NCBI GenBank assembly: GCA_028554795.2
Contig: CM068829.1
Coordinates: 129,596,016-129,660,015, forward strand
Reading direction: 5' to 3'
Length of the DNA stretch: 64,000 bases
From: Sinohyriopsis cumingii
Taxonomy: Eukaryota; Mollusca; Bivalvia; Unionida; Unionidae
In this document: positions 35,592 through 47,562 of the stretch, one piece after another
Layout: each line of letters begins with the position of its first letter
How positions within the stretch are numbered: the stretch's first letter is position 1
The notes under the pieces: model-generated
Database searches by the model: none
Told to the model about the DNA's origin: nothing
What the model saw: only the letters and a program-made list of their open reading frames with translations
Translations under genes and position numbers: made by a program

Positions 35592-38564
35592 ATGTTTTTC
35601 TGTAAAATAGAGTTTATTCTCCTAATCTGTTCAGTGAATTTCTTCAGGGTATATTCTTCAAACTCTGAAAATGGACACATGTTGAAGAGGCTGATAAGAA
35701 GCACGAACACGATATTAACATTAGGACCAACCAATCTGCAAAACACACGCTCTGGAGCACGATGTATTTTGAAGCCATTGAATTCCACAGTCACCAAAAC
35801 TTTGAGAACTTTACTAGAGGAAAATGTCAAACTTATAAAGTTTAATTTCCAAGCAGTTGATTTCAACATTGCCAACAACTCCTACAAGATATTCCAAGGC
35901 CATTTGTTCAAGCCATTCCAATGGATGAGGGCATTTGATGTATATGGCTTAAACCTGCTATTGTTACGAAATAATTTTGACATCATTTCTCTGTTTACAC
36001 TGGCCATCGGCACGGCGCAGCTGAATGTTAACCTAGTCCAAGAACCTGATAACTGCGTAGCTGAATGGACTGAAACCGAGTTCGAAGATTCCATGCGTAT
36101 TCTTATTCTTAACGATCTTCAACTAAATGAGTTTCGGAATAAATCTGTGAAACAATCAGAGAATGACTACATTTGCAATATGTACATAAAAAATACCGAT
36201 GGCTTTGCCCACTTTTATTATAACTGTTGTCAGATAAATTCTGAAAGGTATTTCGTTTGCAATGAATTAAAAGAAAATAAATGGATTAGGATTTTGTTCA
36301 TAATACTTATATGGGCCATACGGGTGATCATATTATTGATCGTTCCAAGACTTATACCGGATGCGTGGTATCGGCTGCAGCATACACATTCCACGTATGT
36401 ATATTCCGTTGAAAAAGATCATTTGACACTAAAAGTGGTTAAGACATCTACACCAGAAATGTATGGTACTTCAGTTCCCAGTTTTCCTTATAAAAACCTC
36501 GCCAGAATGGATAATTTTAAACCCACATTGGAGATGATTCAGGAAGAGGATCAAGTGTATACTCTGGCGCTGAAGACTTTACATTGTAGAATGAAGCAGG
36601 GAAAATTAGTATCTGAGAACTCAGTTCCTATAGGATTCTTTAATGTTTTGTTTGATATATTTGTAGACTGTAAATTGCTACAGAGAGAATCTGGGCAAAA
36701 CTTGGAACAAGAACAGCAAAACTGTGAAAACACGTGCAGAAAAGCATCTGGTAAGAAACAGTCAACAGTCCTGAGCTGTTTTAAAAAGGTGATGAAACTG
36801 GTTTTACGTCTTCTTTTTATTCTCCCCTGGGTCTTTAGGGTTCTTCTTTTCTACACATATGAGGAAAAGGAGGTTGAAAATCGCAGGCTTATCGCAAACA
36901 GAACTGGACTTATCATGGGGTTCCATAGAGATTTAACCATGACTCTTACTCCTGTACACATTATATTTGTAATAATTTACATTTGCTTGGGGCTGGAGTC
37001 TATTTTATTCCATGTATTCTCTAAACGTATTCAAACGAAATTAAAATTTGAACTGAGGGAAGCTTTTCGTGGCATGCGCGATAAAAGTAAATGGGAAATC
37101 ATCAAAACATTAATTTCTAACCTTTTAGAATTTCTTGAAATATTTAAAGGCTCTGGTGGCAGACTGCTTAAGATTTTTATTATCATTATTTTATCTCCAT
37201 TTCTTCTAATTATCTTTTTATTTTTAATATTTCCAACCTGTAACGTAGCTTTGAGACTTTTCATAAAGTTGTTTATATACTTGCTGCCATCAAAATGGCG
37301 AAACAGTGCTTACTGTTATAGATTTCGAATGGCGATCGAAGATGTTGAAGCTAATTCCATTACACCCTCTAATGCCTCACAGTTTGGAGATATTTCATGG
37401 AAAACTCGCCTTTTACAAATAACGGTGATTACTTTTAGCTTGGTGTCTATGTGTTCTGTCATAGTGCTTCTCACTGAGCTAGTGTCATACGCGACAGAAA
37501 TGTTTGTCTACACATTAATAGGAGTCGTTTTCAATGCTGGGAAAACACTCATGTTCTTATCACTTGCTATCCTTTTGATATTATACGCAAATAATTTATT
37601 CACGAGTGTATCCCAAAAATATTCAAATTTCAATAAAGTCATTCATGAGGAGGTAATGAGACGATCGGATGAAGAGGAAGTAAAAAGTGTTGCTCGCCTT
37701 GAGGAGAGTCAACAGCAAAATACAGCTTTTCAAGTAAACGTCAAGGCGGAATCGGAATCGAACGAGGTGCACAAAATAAACAGAGACGTTCAAGCTATTC
37801 TTGATCTCCTATCAGACTCAGCTATGGCTGGCCACGTTAAGACGGGCTCCAAAGTAAATTCTACAATAGAATTAACATCAAATGAATGTATGCAGAAGAA
37901 GACAGAATCAGCCTCAAAGTTCAGGCTTATACAAAGCAAAACAAAACACCCTAAGTGGGATTGTGCACGGGTTTTGTTATTTCTTGATAATAAGGATAAC
38001 CGCTATATCCCGAGAAAGTTCTTTGAGGATGCTGTCAAAGCACAACTTCCAGGAGGTCCCGGTGAGATACTATCCAATTATTTCAAGGCGGGAGTGGAGC
38101 TAGCTATTATTTTTGCTTTCCTTACATTGGTGTTGATAACTGTTCTTGCTTTCACCGACGCCTACCATATCTCCTCGATTAATTCTGTGTTGGCCACACT
38201 AGCTGGCGGAGCTGTTCCCTGGCTACTAAAAATCGTAGTTTTTAAATCTACAGTGGATCAAAATGTTAATACTTCTAGTATGAAGTTTGAAGTAATGTTT
38301 GAAGACCTGATAAAAAATTACAAGCAGACCTGGCGAATATATGATATAGAAGCCTTGATGAAAGATCAAGAAAACATTCAAATAACTTCAAATAGCAGGG
38401 AAGCCGATCCAACGAAGACTTCGCCCGATAATTCAAGAAAAGTCGCAAAAAATGAATATTGCGGTAACTGTAATAACAGTACAGAGAGTACACCAATGCT
38501 CAATAAACAGGAACATTCCTTTACCTTATCAAACGTAGATTTTGTCATTATTACAGAAAACTGA
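35592..38564 (+). CDS. 990-residue multi-pass membrane protein, intronless
   Basis: The ATG at 35,592 begins a signal peptide (about residues 1-22). An extracellular region follows to about 230, with six Cys (58, 155, 195, 212, 213, 223) and Asn-glycosylation sequons at 64, 95 and 183. Membrane segments are predicted near 233-252, 400-421, 452-475, 526-556, 606-630, 632-668, 836-857 and 863-883. A charged linker (about 680-800) and a polar C-tail lie inside or outside depending on topology. The stretch FFEDAVKAQLPGGPGEILSN before the last helices looks conserved. I associate this plan with an expanded, uncharacterised bivalve family. No enzyme or receptor domain is recognised. Long and uninterrupted, so probably functional. 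Confidence 0.85.
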   Translation: MFFCKIEFILLICSVNFFRVYSSNSENGHMLKRLIRSTNTILTLGPTNLQNTRSGARCILKPLNSTVTKTLRTLLEENVKLIKFNFQAVDFNIANNSYKIFQGHLFKPFQWMRAFDVYGLNLLLLRNNFDIISLFTLAIGTAQLNVNLVQEPDNCVAEWTETEFEDSMRILILNDLQLNEFRNKSVKQSENDYICNMYIKNTDGFAHFYYNCCQINSERYFVCNELKENKWIRILFIILIWAIRVIILLIVPRLIPDAWYRLQHTHSTYVYSVEKDHLTLKVVKTSTPEMYGTSVPSFPYKNLARMDNFKPTLEMIQEEDQVYTLALKTLHCRMKQGKLVSENSVPIGFFNVLFDIFVDCKLLQRESGQNLEQEQQNCENTCRKASGKKQSTVLSCFKKVMKLVLRLLFILPWVFRVLLFYTYEEKEVENRRLIANRTGLIMGFHRDLTMTLTPVHIIFVIIYICLGLESILFHVFSKRIQTKLKFELREAFRGMRDKSKWEIIKTLISNLLEFLEIFKGSGGRLLKIFIIIILSPFLLIIFLFLIFPTCNVALRLFIKLFIYLLPSKWRNSAYCYRFRMAIEDVEANSITPSNASQFGDISWKTRLLQITVITFSLVSMCSVIVLLTELVSYATEMFVYTLIGVVFNAGKTLMFLSLAILLILYANNLFTSVSQKYSNFNKVIHEEVMRRSDEEEVKSVARLEESQQQNTAFQVNVKAESESNEVHKINRDVQAILDLLSDSAMAGHVKTGSKVNSTIELTSNECMQKKTESASKFRLIQSKTKHPKWDCARVLLFLDNKDNRYIPRKFFEDAVKAQLPGGPGEILSNYFKAGVELAIIFAFLTLVLITVLAFTDAYHISSINSVLATLAGGAVPWLLKIVVFKSTVDQNVNTSSMKFEVMFEDLIKNYKQTWRIYDIEALMKDQENIQITSNSREADPTKTSPDNSRKVAKNEYCGNCNNSTESTPMLNKQEHSFTLSNVDFVIITEN

Positions 38565-38874
38565 CAGATCTCATAGTGGAAAACTTAAAAAGCGAGGTTA
38601 GCCTTCAGTACACAGACAATACATCCCAAGTCAAAAAGAACTACCTATTTTTTAACCAATGTTGACTTTTGCATTATGCTAGAAGTACTGTATATTTTTT
38701 GTATCGAAATAAGATTTAGTTTGAGTGAATTTTCTATTCTTTTTTTTTCTTCTTTGACTGATGTGATATAATGAATATTCTTCTTCTGTACAAACTCTGG
38801 AAAGATGGTGATTTATTTCACTTGATTTTATCAGGGAAATGTTGTTTGATAGTGTTCAACGACTTTTGATAGAT

Positions 38875-39100
38875 TTAAATGTTACACGGCTAACAACTGT
38901 GATATTTTCTCTTCATGCACATTTAAATGTTACACGGCTATCCTATCAACTGTGATATTTTCTCTTTATGCACATTTAAATGTTACACGGCTATCCTAAC
39001 AACTGTGATATTTTCTCTTTATGCACATTTAAATGTTACACGGCTATCCTAACAACTGTGATATTTTCTCTTTATGCACATTTAAATGTTACACGGCTAT
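38875..39100. repeat. 53-bp tandem repeat, five units
   Basis: GTTACACGGCTA recurs at 38,881, 38,929, 38,982, 39,035 and 39,088. Three intervals are 53 bp and the first is 48. Each unit includes AACTGTGATATTTTCTCTTT and ATGCACATTTAAAT. It lies about 300 bp after the membrane-protein gene. Confidence 0.93.
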
Positions 39101-39111
39101 CTTAATTACTT

Positions 39112-39170
39112 TAACGATCACTGCCATCTGATCCCTGTCCGTGTGGGTTTGAGTCTCGGGATCGGCCTTT
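39112..39170 (+). mobile_element. SINE head fragment
   Basis: GATCACTGCCATCTGATCCC and GGGTTTGAGTCTCGGGATCG match the tRNA-like head (B-box region) of the local SINE family. The remainder is missing. Confidence 0.65.
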
Positions 39171-40615
39171 ATGTCAATATATGATTTCGAAAGAAAAAAG
39201 TTTTCTTTTAATATCATTACAAAGTGTAGAAAACATTTTAAAAATCTAACGTACATTTCATGCGAAATGATACGTATTGAGATTTTCTATATAGCAATGT
39301 GCCATGCGAAATGCAAGGACGATCGTGAAGTACAAGACACAAAACAGATTAGCAATAACAATAGTCATGTACACTCAAAACAGAACAAAATATATTTTCT
39401 GAACGACAAAGTTCTTTATGTGTGGAAACATTGGCATAGAAGGCATTGTTACTGATTCTTCGTGTTGAACAGAATTGCGACACAAAAACGGACTCCTCGG
39501 TTTAAGCAGTATAAATAATACGTTGGTTATTTCTTGACAAGGTCATTGCTGACAATGTATGTATTCATGCGAAAAGAAACTATAGTTCTTGTATTAACAA
39601 CCACTGTTGTTCGTGTCTTACGTATCAACTTGTAGTACAGACCCGTTTAAAGTTGTGTTTTTTTAGGACTGTTGCAAACGGAGTGTTTCAATTCATTTCA
39701 GGAATTTTTTAATGGGTGGGGAGTGTGCGAACTTAATTGCAGTGGTTATTTAAAAAATGCTAATACATCGTCACACTTAAAACCAATAATACGTTTGACA
39801 AACTATGCATTACAGGTAAATGGAACGGGTGCAAATGCATGTACATTGAGCCTGATTCTCTAGAGATGGAGACCAAAAGAGTCAAATGACACAACATGGT
39901 GTGTCTAAATGTACTGAGAAAGAAGAAAATATGGTTTTGCATATCAATTCTGAACTCATTTGGATGGCCCGGGCTAATAACTGAGTAATTTAGTATTGCT
40001 CAAAGATTTTATTTTCACGGTTCGAATTAATTTTGGGGCATTAATTATGATATTTCAGAGAGAGAGAGAGAGAGAGATTTTAAACTATTTAGATAGCCAG
40101 TATTCACGTGTCATTAATAAACTTCTGTGTCAAAATATATACTTTGATCAGTTTAAAAACTGCATTGATACCCGATATTTGTCATGGGAATATCGACTTT
40201 TCTATCACTCGCACCGTACTATAGTCCTCCGCAATTAGTCATAGGTTTGTTTCCATATTTGAAAGAACTTATAATCATCATATGAGTACACGTACTTCTT
40301 TTCAAAATTCAGTTCTTGACACCTTTGTTGTTGATTATATATTTAAGGATTAATTTGACCTTTGCCCGTTTATTTGAATTGTTATTTTGAACTAATTGTA
40401 CTGTAATTTGTGTATAATGCGTCTATCCATGTTTGGTAATGTATGTGTATCTTTATAGTCTCTATATTTTAGTTTGTCTTCCATTGCTGTATAACTGTGT
40501 TATTATAAGTATTCAATGTACATATCTGAGTTTTACTGATTGCCCATTAGAAAGGTTAGCTGATTTCTTTGTTTCAGATTACCAGCACAACCCCCTGCAC
40601 TTCATTTGGCCTCAA

Positions 40616-40689
<74 letters not shown>

Positions 40690-41703
40690 TGTGTGTGTTT
40701 GTGTGTGTGTGTGTGGTCATTACAGGCACATTGTTAATAAAATTGTTTTTTACCAAACTTTATCCATTCGTAGAAGGGGACATAATATATGTAACGGGTT
40801 TTACGTTATGACCCCATGCTTCACGGCCAGCTCGAGAGGCGCTGGATGGGGTTGGGGCAGCAAACGCATGTGGATGTATCATGGTGAGCCATGAAAATAG
40901 TTATAATGTTGTCCCTGTGGTTACCACAGTTAGAGTAGGGTGATGTTGGGTCGGGTCACTATTGGCTCCGGTGCCTGGAGTCCTAGAAATGGGTAAAATG
41001 ACAACTGTTCAAATAAAATTTGTTGCAATGACGTTTTGAGATCAGACACATCGTGTATATAACAGATTTTGGATTATGACTTGTGTGTCAATCTTGGTGA
41101 TGGTGATGATATGCAGTGTGGCGGGGAATGTACACTAAAACGCGAGGAGATTTGCAGTCTGTCAATTTTCTCTTTATTTCTTTTTGAAGAAAGGAAATGC
41201 CAATGAATTAGGCTAGGTTTTATGCGTTTAACATCATTTTTTTCCAGCACATGATATGCCTAATGGCGGTCGCTATATCTGGTGGAGGAAAACTCCAGAG
41301 AGAATCACCGACCCAAGTTAAACTACTGGCAAGCTTTCTCGCATATCTACATTACTTGTGCCAAGATTCGAAACATCGCGGACCGGGATGAGCCATTATC
41401 GGTAATGTCAAGCGTCTTTGACTATTAGTCCCCCACCACTTCCACATCTAACTGGGGTAAGTAGAAAAGAAAATGAAGAGGCAAAACGATACATCGGGAA
41501 AGGCTGAACAAACTCTTAGAAATCAAATTTCATGTGGCATAAATTTCCAGATGTCATAAATAGAAATAAATTTCATTTACTTTTCTAACCTGACATTAGG
41601 TACGTTAGATCGGTAGTTGAGCTGGATGCCATGCATGCACATTCAAAGGGAAATAACCTTGGGAAGTGTGGAGTTGTAATAAACATGATCCGTTACTCTC
41701 CCG

Positions 41704-41784
<81 letters not shown>

Positions 41785-42983
41785 GGGGGGATTTTTAGAT
41801 ATTTTAATTTGTGGAACTGTAACGTAAATTGGTATAATTTTATAAAGATGATGCTTGTTAGAATTTTTGTATCGTTTGATTCAAAATTGTGTGCCTTTAA
41901 TAAAGTATATCAATGTTACAGCCGTATTATTGTAAAACAAATCTTCAGAAGAAATAGCTCTTATGTATTAAAACAATTCGAGTAGCAAATATATTACATA
42001 CACGAGGCAACGATTTACACCAGTATTCTCAGCCACTGACGTAAGAAGGAAACTAGTTCAGAATCGGAGTTGTGCACTGTAAGCAATTTTGACTAGGCAA
42101 ATTATGTTTGGAATCGGAATGCAAAATCAAGGGCTCTTCGTGGTTCTTCGAAGCACGAACAAGAATACATAATAAGAACTACCATATAAACACTCCGCTC
42201 TCGATAGCCTGGTTCGAAATGCTGAGCTGGTGACTTCCTTTTTCCAGATAAGAAAAATGTAGTCAGTCTTAGTTTAAAGATTTCTCCTGGGTGTATAATA
42301 CATTGAGAAGAATCATATATGTATTTAAGAATTATTCCAATAACTTTTAAAGAGCCTGTAATATGTTATTAATATCCAATATTAATTTTTAAATAAAGTG
42401 TCTTGGATTGTTTTAATTTGTTTAGAATTTGTGTTCATAATATTAAGACCATTTTTTGTAGAAATTAGTTTGCTACCAACTTCATGCTACACAATTAATT
42501 TATAAACAAAATACCTTTTAAATTACAGAAAATAATATTTTTGGTTTTAGAACAAACATTCGAGTAAACGCTTTCGATTGAAAATAACTTCGGCATTAGT
42601 TTGTAATAATTTCTTCTTAGTCATTTTTTCATTATTGGTAATCAATTAGGCAATTAATTCCAAAATATATAAGTTACAGAATGTGTGAAGTTGGTTAGCT
42701 TTAGATAAATACAACAATATCTTAAAGAATAAGCTGACTTGTGTGTAATTTTTCTATATCGAGTGAAGTTTAATTTGAATAAAGAATTGCTGTGCTGCAG
42801 ATTTAGGTACGGACTTCCTTTTTCCTTTTAGATCCCAGTACTTGTTCGCTAATACAAGCGATGAACCACCTACATAGCAAGAGTAACACCGCCTGCAAAA
42901 AGAGGCCAGAATGTTCTTGATCGATCGGTCGAACGATCGATCTGAGAGTTGTCCCATCAATAAATTGGGCATGAAGAAAGAAC
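39171..42983. other. Repeat-rich intergenic DNA
   Basis: No convincing gene. It includes a GA run (40,057-40,076), a long AT microsatellite (40,617-40,685) followed by a TG run (to about 40,714), a degraded SINE and a second long TA microsatellite (41,707-41,780). A short palindromic stretch (GATCGATCGGTCGAACGATC) lies near 42,920-42,940. Open frames across the microsatellites are artefacts. Confidence 0.6.
41212..41430 (-). mobile_element. Degraded SINE copy
   Basis: Minus-orientation remnant of the same family. Recognisable are the GTTTAACATCATTTTTTTCC start, GGTGGAGGAAAACTCC, CACCGACCCAAG and CTACTGGCAAGCTTTCTCGC. Many substitutions and no clear target duplication: an older insertion than the other copies. 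Confidence 0.75.
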
Positions 42984-44264
42984 AGTAGTAAATGGGGATA
43001 CCGTAGGGACTAGGGGACTTATCATTAAAAACATGGGTTTTGTACCGTAGGGACTATAGGAACAAATCCGTTGTACTATAGGGACAACATAATGTTATTT
43101 TCCCATAGTCCCTAGAGTACAAATAACTTTACAACGAACATCATAGGCATTATAGGGACAAGGAAATTGAACATGGGGGGAGGGGGGAAATAACATTAGT
43201 TTCCCATTGTGGCTCTACAGTCCCAAGGGAATGGAACATGGATGGGTTTGTATAGGGACAATGGAAATGTAACATAGGAATACAGGACCGGTACTTGGGG
43301 AACAATGGGACTGTAACATGATGGGTTTGTCTAGGAACAATGGGACTTTAACATGGGTGGGACTATAGAGAGACAAAAGGTATTAGGACTGTCTAGGGAC
43401 AATGGTAAAATTCACACTAGAAACAAAACAAACTCTTGCTTTACTATTCACAAACCCCTAACCAGGGTGTATTGCCTATGTTAAATTTCCCCTTGTCGCC
43501 AGGGACTGTCTAGCGACAATGGGAATTTAACATGGGAATTTGAACAGGGATGGGTCTGTATAGCGACAAGGGAAAATGAACATGGGAATATATCTTGGGT
43601 TTGTATAGCGTCAAGGGAAAATGAACATGGGAGATGGAAATAACACAGACAAGAGACAAACACTGAGTTGACAAGCCAAATCTAACCCCAAGCTCTATTA
43701 TCCACACAGAAGGGGAAGGTTAAATAACCACACACTCTACTATCCACACAAACGTACGTGAGGGCATACAAAATTCAATCATATACTATCAACACAAACG
43801 TACGTGAAGGCATACAAAACCCAATCATATACTTTTCACACACGCTACGCTGACAAGCTAAAAACATAACCACAATCTATGGGCAGGGTTATACAGTGCA
43901 ATGTCACTCGCGTCATTCTTCAACATTGTTACAGTTTTTTTCCGAAAAAGCCTTGTGTTTGTTTCCTTTCTTGAAAAAACGGTAGATCTAAGGTTAGAAT
44001 TTTTCCGTGACACATTGCAGTGCCAAAATAAAGAGAAAGCTACGATACCTGAATTGTACAAGCTCGTCCACTCTAGATTTTATTTCATCCACCGATTTAC
44101 TGATTTACAATTTGTAAGGATGTAAGTGTTTCAAAAAAAAAAAAAAAAAAATTACATGACAAACGGAACATTTCACAGAAATAGGGTGACTACTGGTCGC
44201 AATTTTGGAGAGGTATCTTCACACGGGAACAGATACCTTTAAGATTTCAAACAACACTACTATG

Positions 44265-44302
<38 letters not shown>

Positions 44303-45372
44303 CAAACAACACTACTATGACGGAGAGAGAGAGAGAGAGTTATTCCTACTGTAGAACATATCAAGACACTTACGTTTGTTTTTACAGTCTATTTTCGTGA
44401 AGAAAGATTCAAAGAAACACTCATTCCACTCAGATAATCACAGCCATAGAAAAATTTCACCATTATTAAATATCACCAGAGTGAACTGCAGATTTAGGCA
44501 ACTACAATTCCCTCCTTTTTTGATAACGTGGATGTAAAGTTCTCACAGAATAGTTCATCCAAAATATGCTGTGATGTATTTGACTATAAAACTGATACAA
44601 TTTCTGCGGGATCGCCCAGGGTACGATTGTTCTTGCGTTAGTTTTACTTTTTTAATTATTTTATTAATCGACTAGCAGTGAGACACGACTTATCTCGACA
44701 CTGTGTGAAGAGATAATGAAGTCAATTCGTAGTGAACGCGGTCAGAAAATAAGTCTAGCCAATGAAATCGTTTATGATGAGCGATGCATTGTTTTGTTCG
44801 AAGTTAGTGTGGCAAAATAATGCCTACGCTCTTGCATTGTTACCATTGCAGTGCAGACAGACTGAATATGAATTTGAATCGATCTGTTGGGTATTGTACC
44901 ATTTCTTCTAGCCGTATCAACTACTGAAAGGTCACAGTACTGGTACACTTTTCTGAAATTGTCAATTTCTTTTTACCTCACTTAAACATTTTGACATACA
45001 CACTCACATAGGTGGAGTCAGAAGTGTACTGAGTGGCATGGTTTTTTTTTTTAAATTGTGAATCTGGGGTTTTTATGAAGTAAATAAACTAAAGTATAGT
45101 GAACCTCAAGGATAGCTGTCTGTCTCTTGATGCGTGCATTTACTTCAGAAGAAATAGGACTTCTAAAATAACAAAGATATACGGCAAGCATGATTAGAAT
45201 GAACACATCGGCAGCTAACTGTAGGAACAAAGGGGGTGTTTTGCTTCACGTCCGTGTAACTTAGAGTTTCAAACCTCTTTCAAGACAAACTTGTATCCTT
45301 TTGTAGGGCTTGAAATAAAAAACTGAACAAACGTAAGCACTTTGCTCTAGATATTTCCTTTTGCAACAACAG
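42984..45372 (+). repeat. Left terminal inverted repeat of Polinton 2
   Basis: Pairs with 57,971-60,421. The outer 650 bp is an array built on GGGACAATGGGAATTTAACATGGG-like variants (GGGACAATGGGA, TTTAACATGGG). Next come two units with AACGTACGTGAAGGCATACA, GA microsatellites (44,271-44,300 and 44,325-44,338), the conserved ACTTAC splice-donor complement at 44,368-44,373, and the small ORF region in reverse (about 45,070-45,240). Confidence 0.95.
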
Positions 45373-45490
45373 ATCGAGTCGGAACGCTAAATTAGTGACA
45401 TGGGAGGGATAGAGAGAAGTCAAAGAGCATGAATCATGATACCCATAGCAAAACAAACGACAAAGGCATTTGTTTTCAAAACACAACATT

Positions 45491-45496
45491 TTTATT
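45491..45496 (-). terminator. Polyadenylation signal AATAAA, Polinton 2 left side
   Basis: TTTATT on the plus strand. It lies about 240 bp past the end of the last minus-strand gene, in a block conserved with Polinton 1 (22,850-22,855). Confidence 0.6.
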
Positions 45497-45733
45497 CAAA
45501 TCACTTAACACTAACAATTCACAATTTTTTTTCAACAATAATCATTCAATTTAACAATAAACATTTTTTTCAACAATAATCATTCAATTCAATAACAAAC
45601 ATTTTTTCACACTCTTTTAGGTAGACAACATTGTGAATGAAATTGAGATTTCCACTGTTGCAAGTCATTGAGTCATGGATGGACACTACGTTTCCTAGAT
45701 GAAGACAACAAAATAAGCATACTAGTCACAAAA

Positions 45734-46216
45734 TCAACGATTTACTTTCTCATCGTTTCTAGAAAAATCACGATCAAAATAAGTCACTAAATGTTCTTTT
45801 GCTGATAATAAGTGATCAATTTCGATCTCGACTTTCTCTTTGAATTTGTCAAAGAGGGCTTTGATGTAATGGATTTCTTGAGTCGTTAATGGAGGACAGA
45901 AATGTTCACGCAAGTCTTTATACCACCAACGTAACACGTCTTTTTTAAACAGGCTCCAAGCTTCGTCCAGATATTCGTTGAATTTTTCTTCTTGACTGAT
46001 GTTTTGACATCCATAGTAATCATGCTTCATCCATATCGTAATTGTGTCTGCCAGGTATGTAGCACAGTAGGAGACCAATTGCTGTTCTTGTTCTGGACAT
46101 CTCGACTTGATCACGATGTCCTTTTCGTCTTTGTCTTGGGATTCTCCTTCCACGGTCTCCTCATATTCCATCTTCAAAGCTTCTCCACTAGGTAAAGAGG
46201 GAGAACAGTCTTCCAT
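45734..46216 (-). CDS. Small acidic Polinton protein fused to the protease C-terminus
   Basis: ATG at 46,214-46,216; 160 residues. The acidic start (EYEETVEGESQDKDEKD), EYLDEAWSLFKKDVLRWWYK and PPLTTQEIHYIKALFDK match the Polinton 1 gene at 23,533-24,036. From about residue 138 the sequence (EHLVTYFDRDFSRNDEKV) matches instead the end of the Polinton 1 protease (LEHLVTHFDPRSSSRSDVKV). A deletion has removed most of the protease and joined the two genes in frame, near 45,797-45,800. The Cys/His cluster of the Polinton 1 version is also missing. Function unknown. Confidence 0.75.
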   Translation of the reverse strand: MEDCSPSLPSGEALKMEYEETVEGESQDKDEKDIVIKSRCPEQEQQLVSYCATYLADTITIWMKHDYYGCQNISQEEKFNEYLDEAWSLFKKDVLRWWYKDLREHFCPPLTTQEIHYIKALFDKFKEKVEIEIDHLLSAKEHLVTYFDRDFSRNDEKVNR

Positions 46217-46220
46217 GCTT

Positions 46221-47541
46221 CTAATAGTCTAGAATGACTTCTATCAAACTGTTGATTTCTAGGGTATTGTCAAATTCGGCATACAGGAGGACGTTCACTG
46301 TATGATCTGGAGGTGGATTTGCAAACTGAAGTTCCACACGAATCTGCCGGATTTTATAGGGTGGAAATGTCCCTCTTCGCTGCCTTGGTCTGGAGTGAAA
46401 TCAAAAGCCCACAAAGCATAGCTTCCTGCATAATCCTCGTACGTAATACCGTGACTGGTGTTGGTTCCTAACTGACCAGTGGCTTCGTACAGGGACAAGT
46501 ACGATCTAAAATAATTCCTGTCACCAAACTTAGGTTCGAAGGGTCTGGTACACAAGGTCTTGCCATCGCGACTGACTTCGATTTTGGCTACGTTGTAATG
46601 TTGAAACTGGAAAGGGTTTTCGTTGTGAAGTCCATTGAAGGCTGAATTCTTGACGATACCAACGATCAAACGTTTGGGTAATTGTCCTTGGAAGAGATGA
46701 TCTTCGATCATGGATCGCTGTCCAGCAGGAATAGTGAACGTTTTCACTTCCACTCTTCGTATCGGATACTTGGCGGTGGTTCTGCTCAAAGTGTGACTGA
46801 TGTCGTTTCCAACTTTGGGTAACACTTCCACACGACGTACGTAGAGCCTGGCTTCTTGGATGATAGTTTTGTATTCGTTGGCATGGGCCATCAAATGGAA
46901 AGCGGCACTGCTACGATTCAGTCTCAGGCGGACATCCACTCCGTTTAGCAAATACTTTTCTTGTAACCACATGTCCAAATGCAAACGATCCATCAGTTCT
47001 AAACTTCGCCCTTGCAGAATTTTCTTACGACGGTCATTAAACCCCACATTGTGAGGATCGTCATCTGCTGTCAGGACTGTGTCGTTAAACGTGTTCTCAC
47101 CCGCTGTGTCAGGTTTCCATACCACGCAAGCATCCAGATGAGTATTCTTGACTTCTTTTCCGCACGTCAAGAGATTTTCCAGGTAGGCTCGATAAGGGTA
47201 AGTATCCATGCTGCTGGTGACCAGTTTGTTATTCAAGTACAAGTCCACTTCGCTGAACAAGGAATGCATGAAATTGTTGACGGGAGCTACTCTAGCATCG
47301 GCTCCTGGATTGGTGTTGTCCGTTTTGATCACTTTGACTTTCAAGTACAGGTAACTGCTATTCAGATCGATGTAATCTTCGGGTTGACCTTTGATATCAA
47401 ACTCAATGGGAGCTGATTCCGTCAAAGAGGAGACGGGTTGAAATTCGACCCACTGGGATTCTTGCATCGTCATCATGGTAGGGGGATGGCAAAGAGATCT
47501 AGTTCCGACTTGGAACAGGCACAAGACTCTCGGTACATCAT
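46221..47541 (-). pseudogene. Major capsid (hexon-like) protein, frameshifted at both ends
   Basis: The central 400 codons (to 46,295) belong to the Polinton capsid family often annotated as F54H12.2-like: PIEFDIKGQPEDYIDLNSSY, VNNFMHSLFSEVDLYLNNK and SSMDTYPYRAYLENLLTCG, then EDYAGSYALWAFDFTPD. I assign it as the double-jelly-roll major capsid protein by size and family, an inference. The start is an ATG at 47,539-47,541 in another frame (with CSKSELDLFAI); a run of five C/G at 47,481-47,485 breaks it. Near 46,355 a second shift moves the C-terminal strands to another frame, ending at TAG 46,221-46,223. The Polinton 1 stub has the unshifted version. Confidence 0.85.
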
Positions 47542-47562
47542 TTTTCTGTGTCTCAATAATTT

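Noticed and set aside
40569-40811. Tyr/Ile repeat protein
   Set aside because: Translation of an AT/TG microsatellite. The same applies at 60,356-60,586 and 6,290-6,538.
42920-42945. Regulatory palindrome (GATCGATCGGTCGAACGATC)
   Set aside because: Short, single occurrence in a repeat-rich region with no adjacent gene to regulate.
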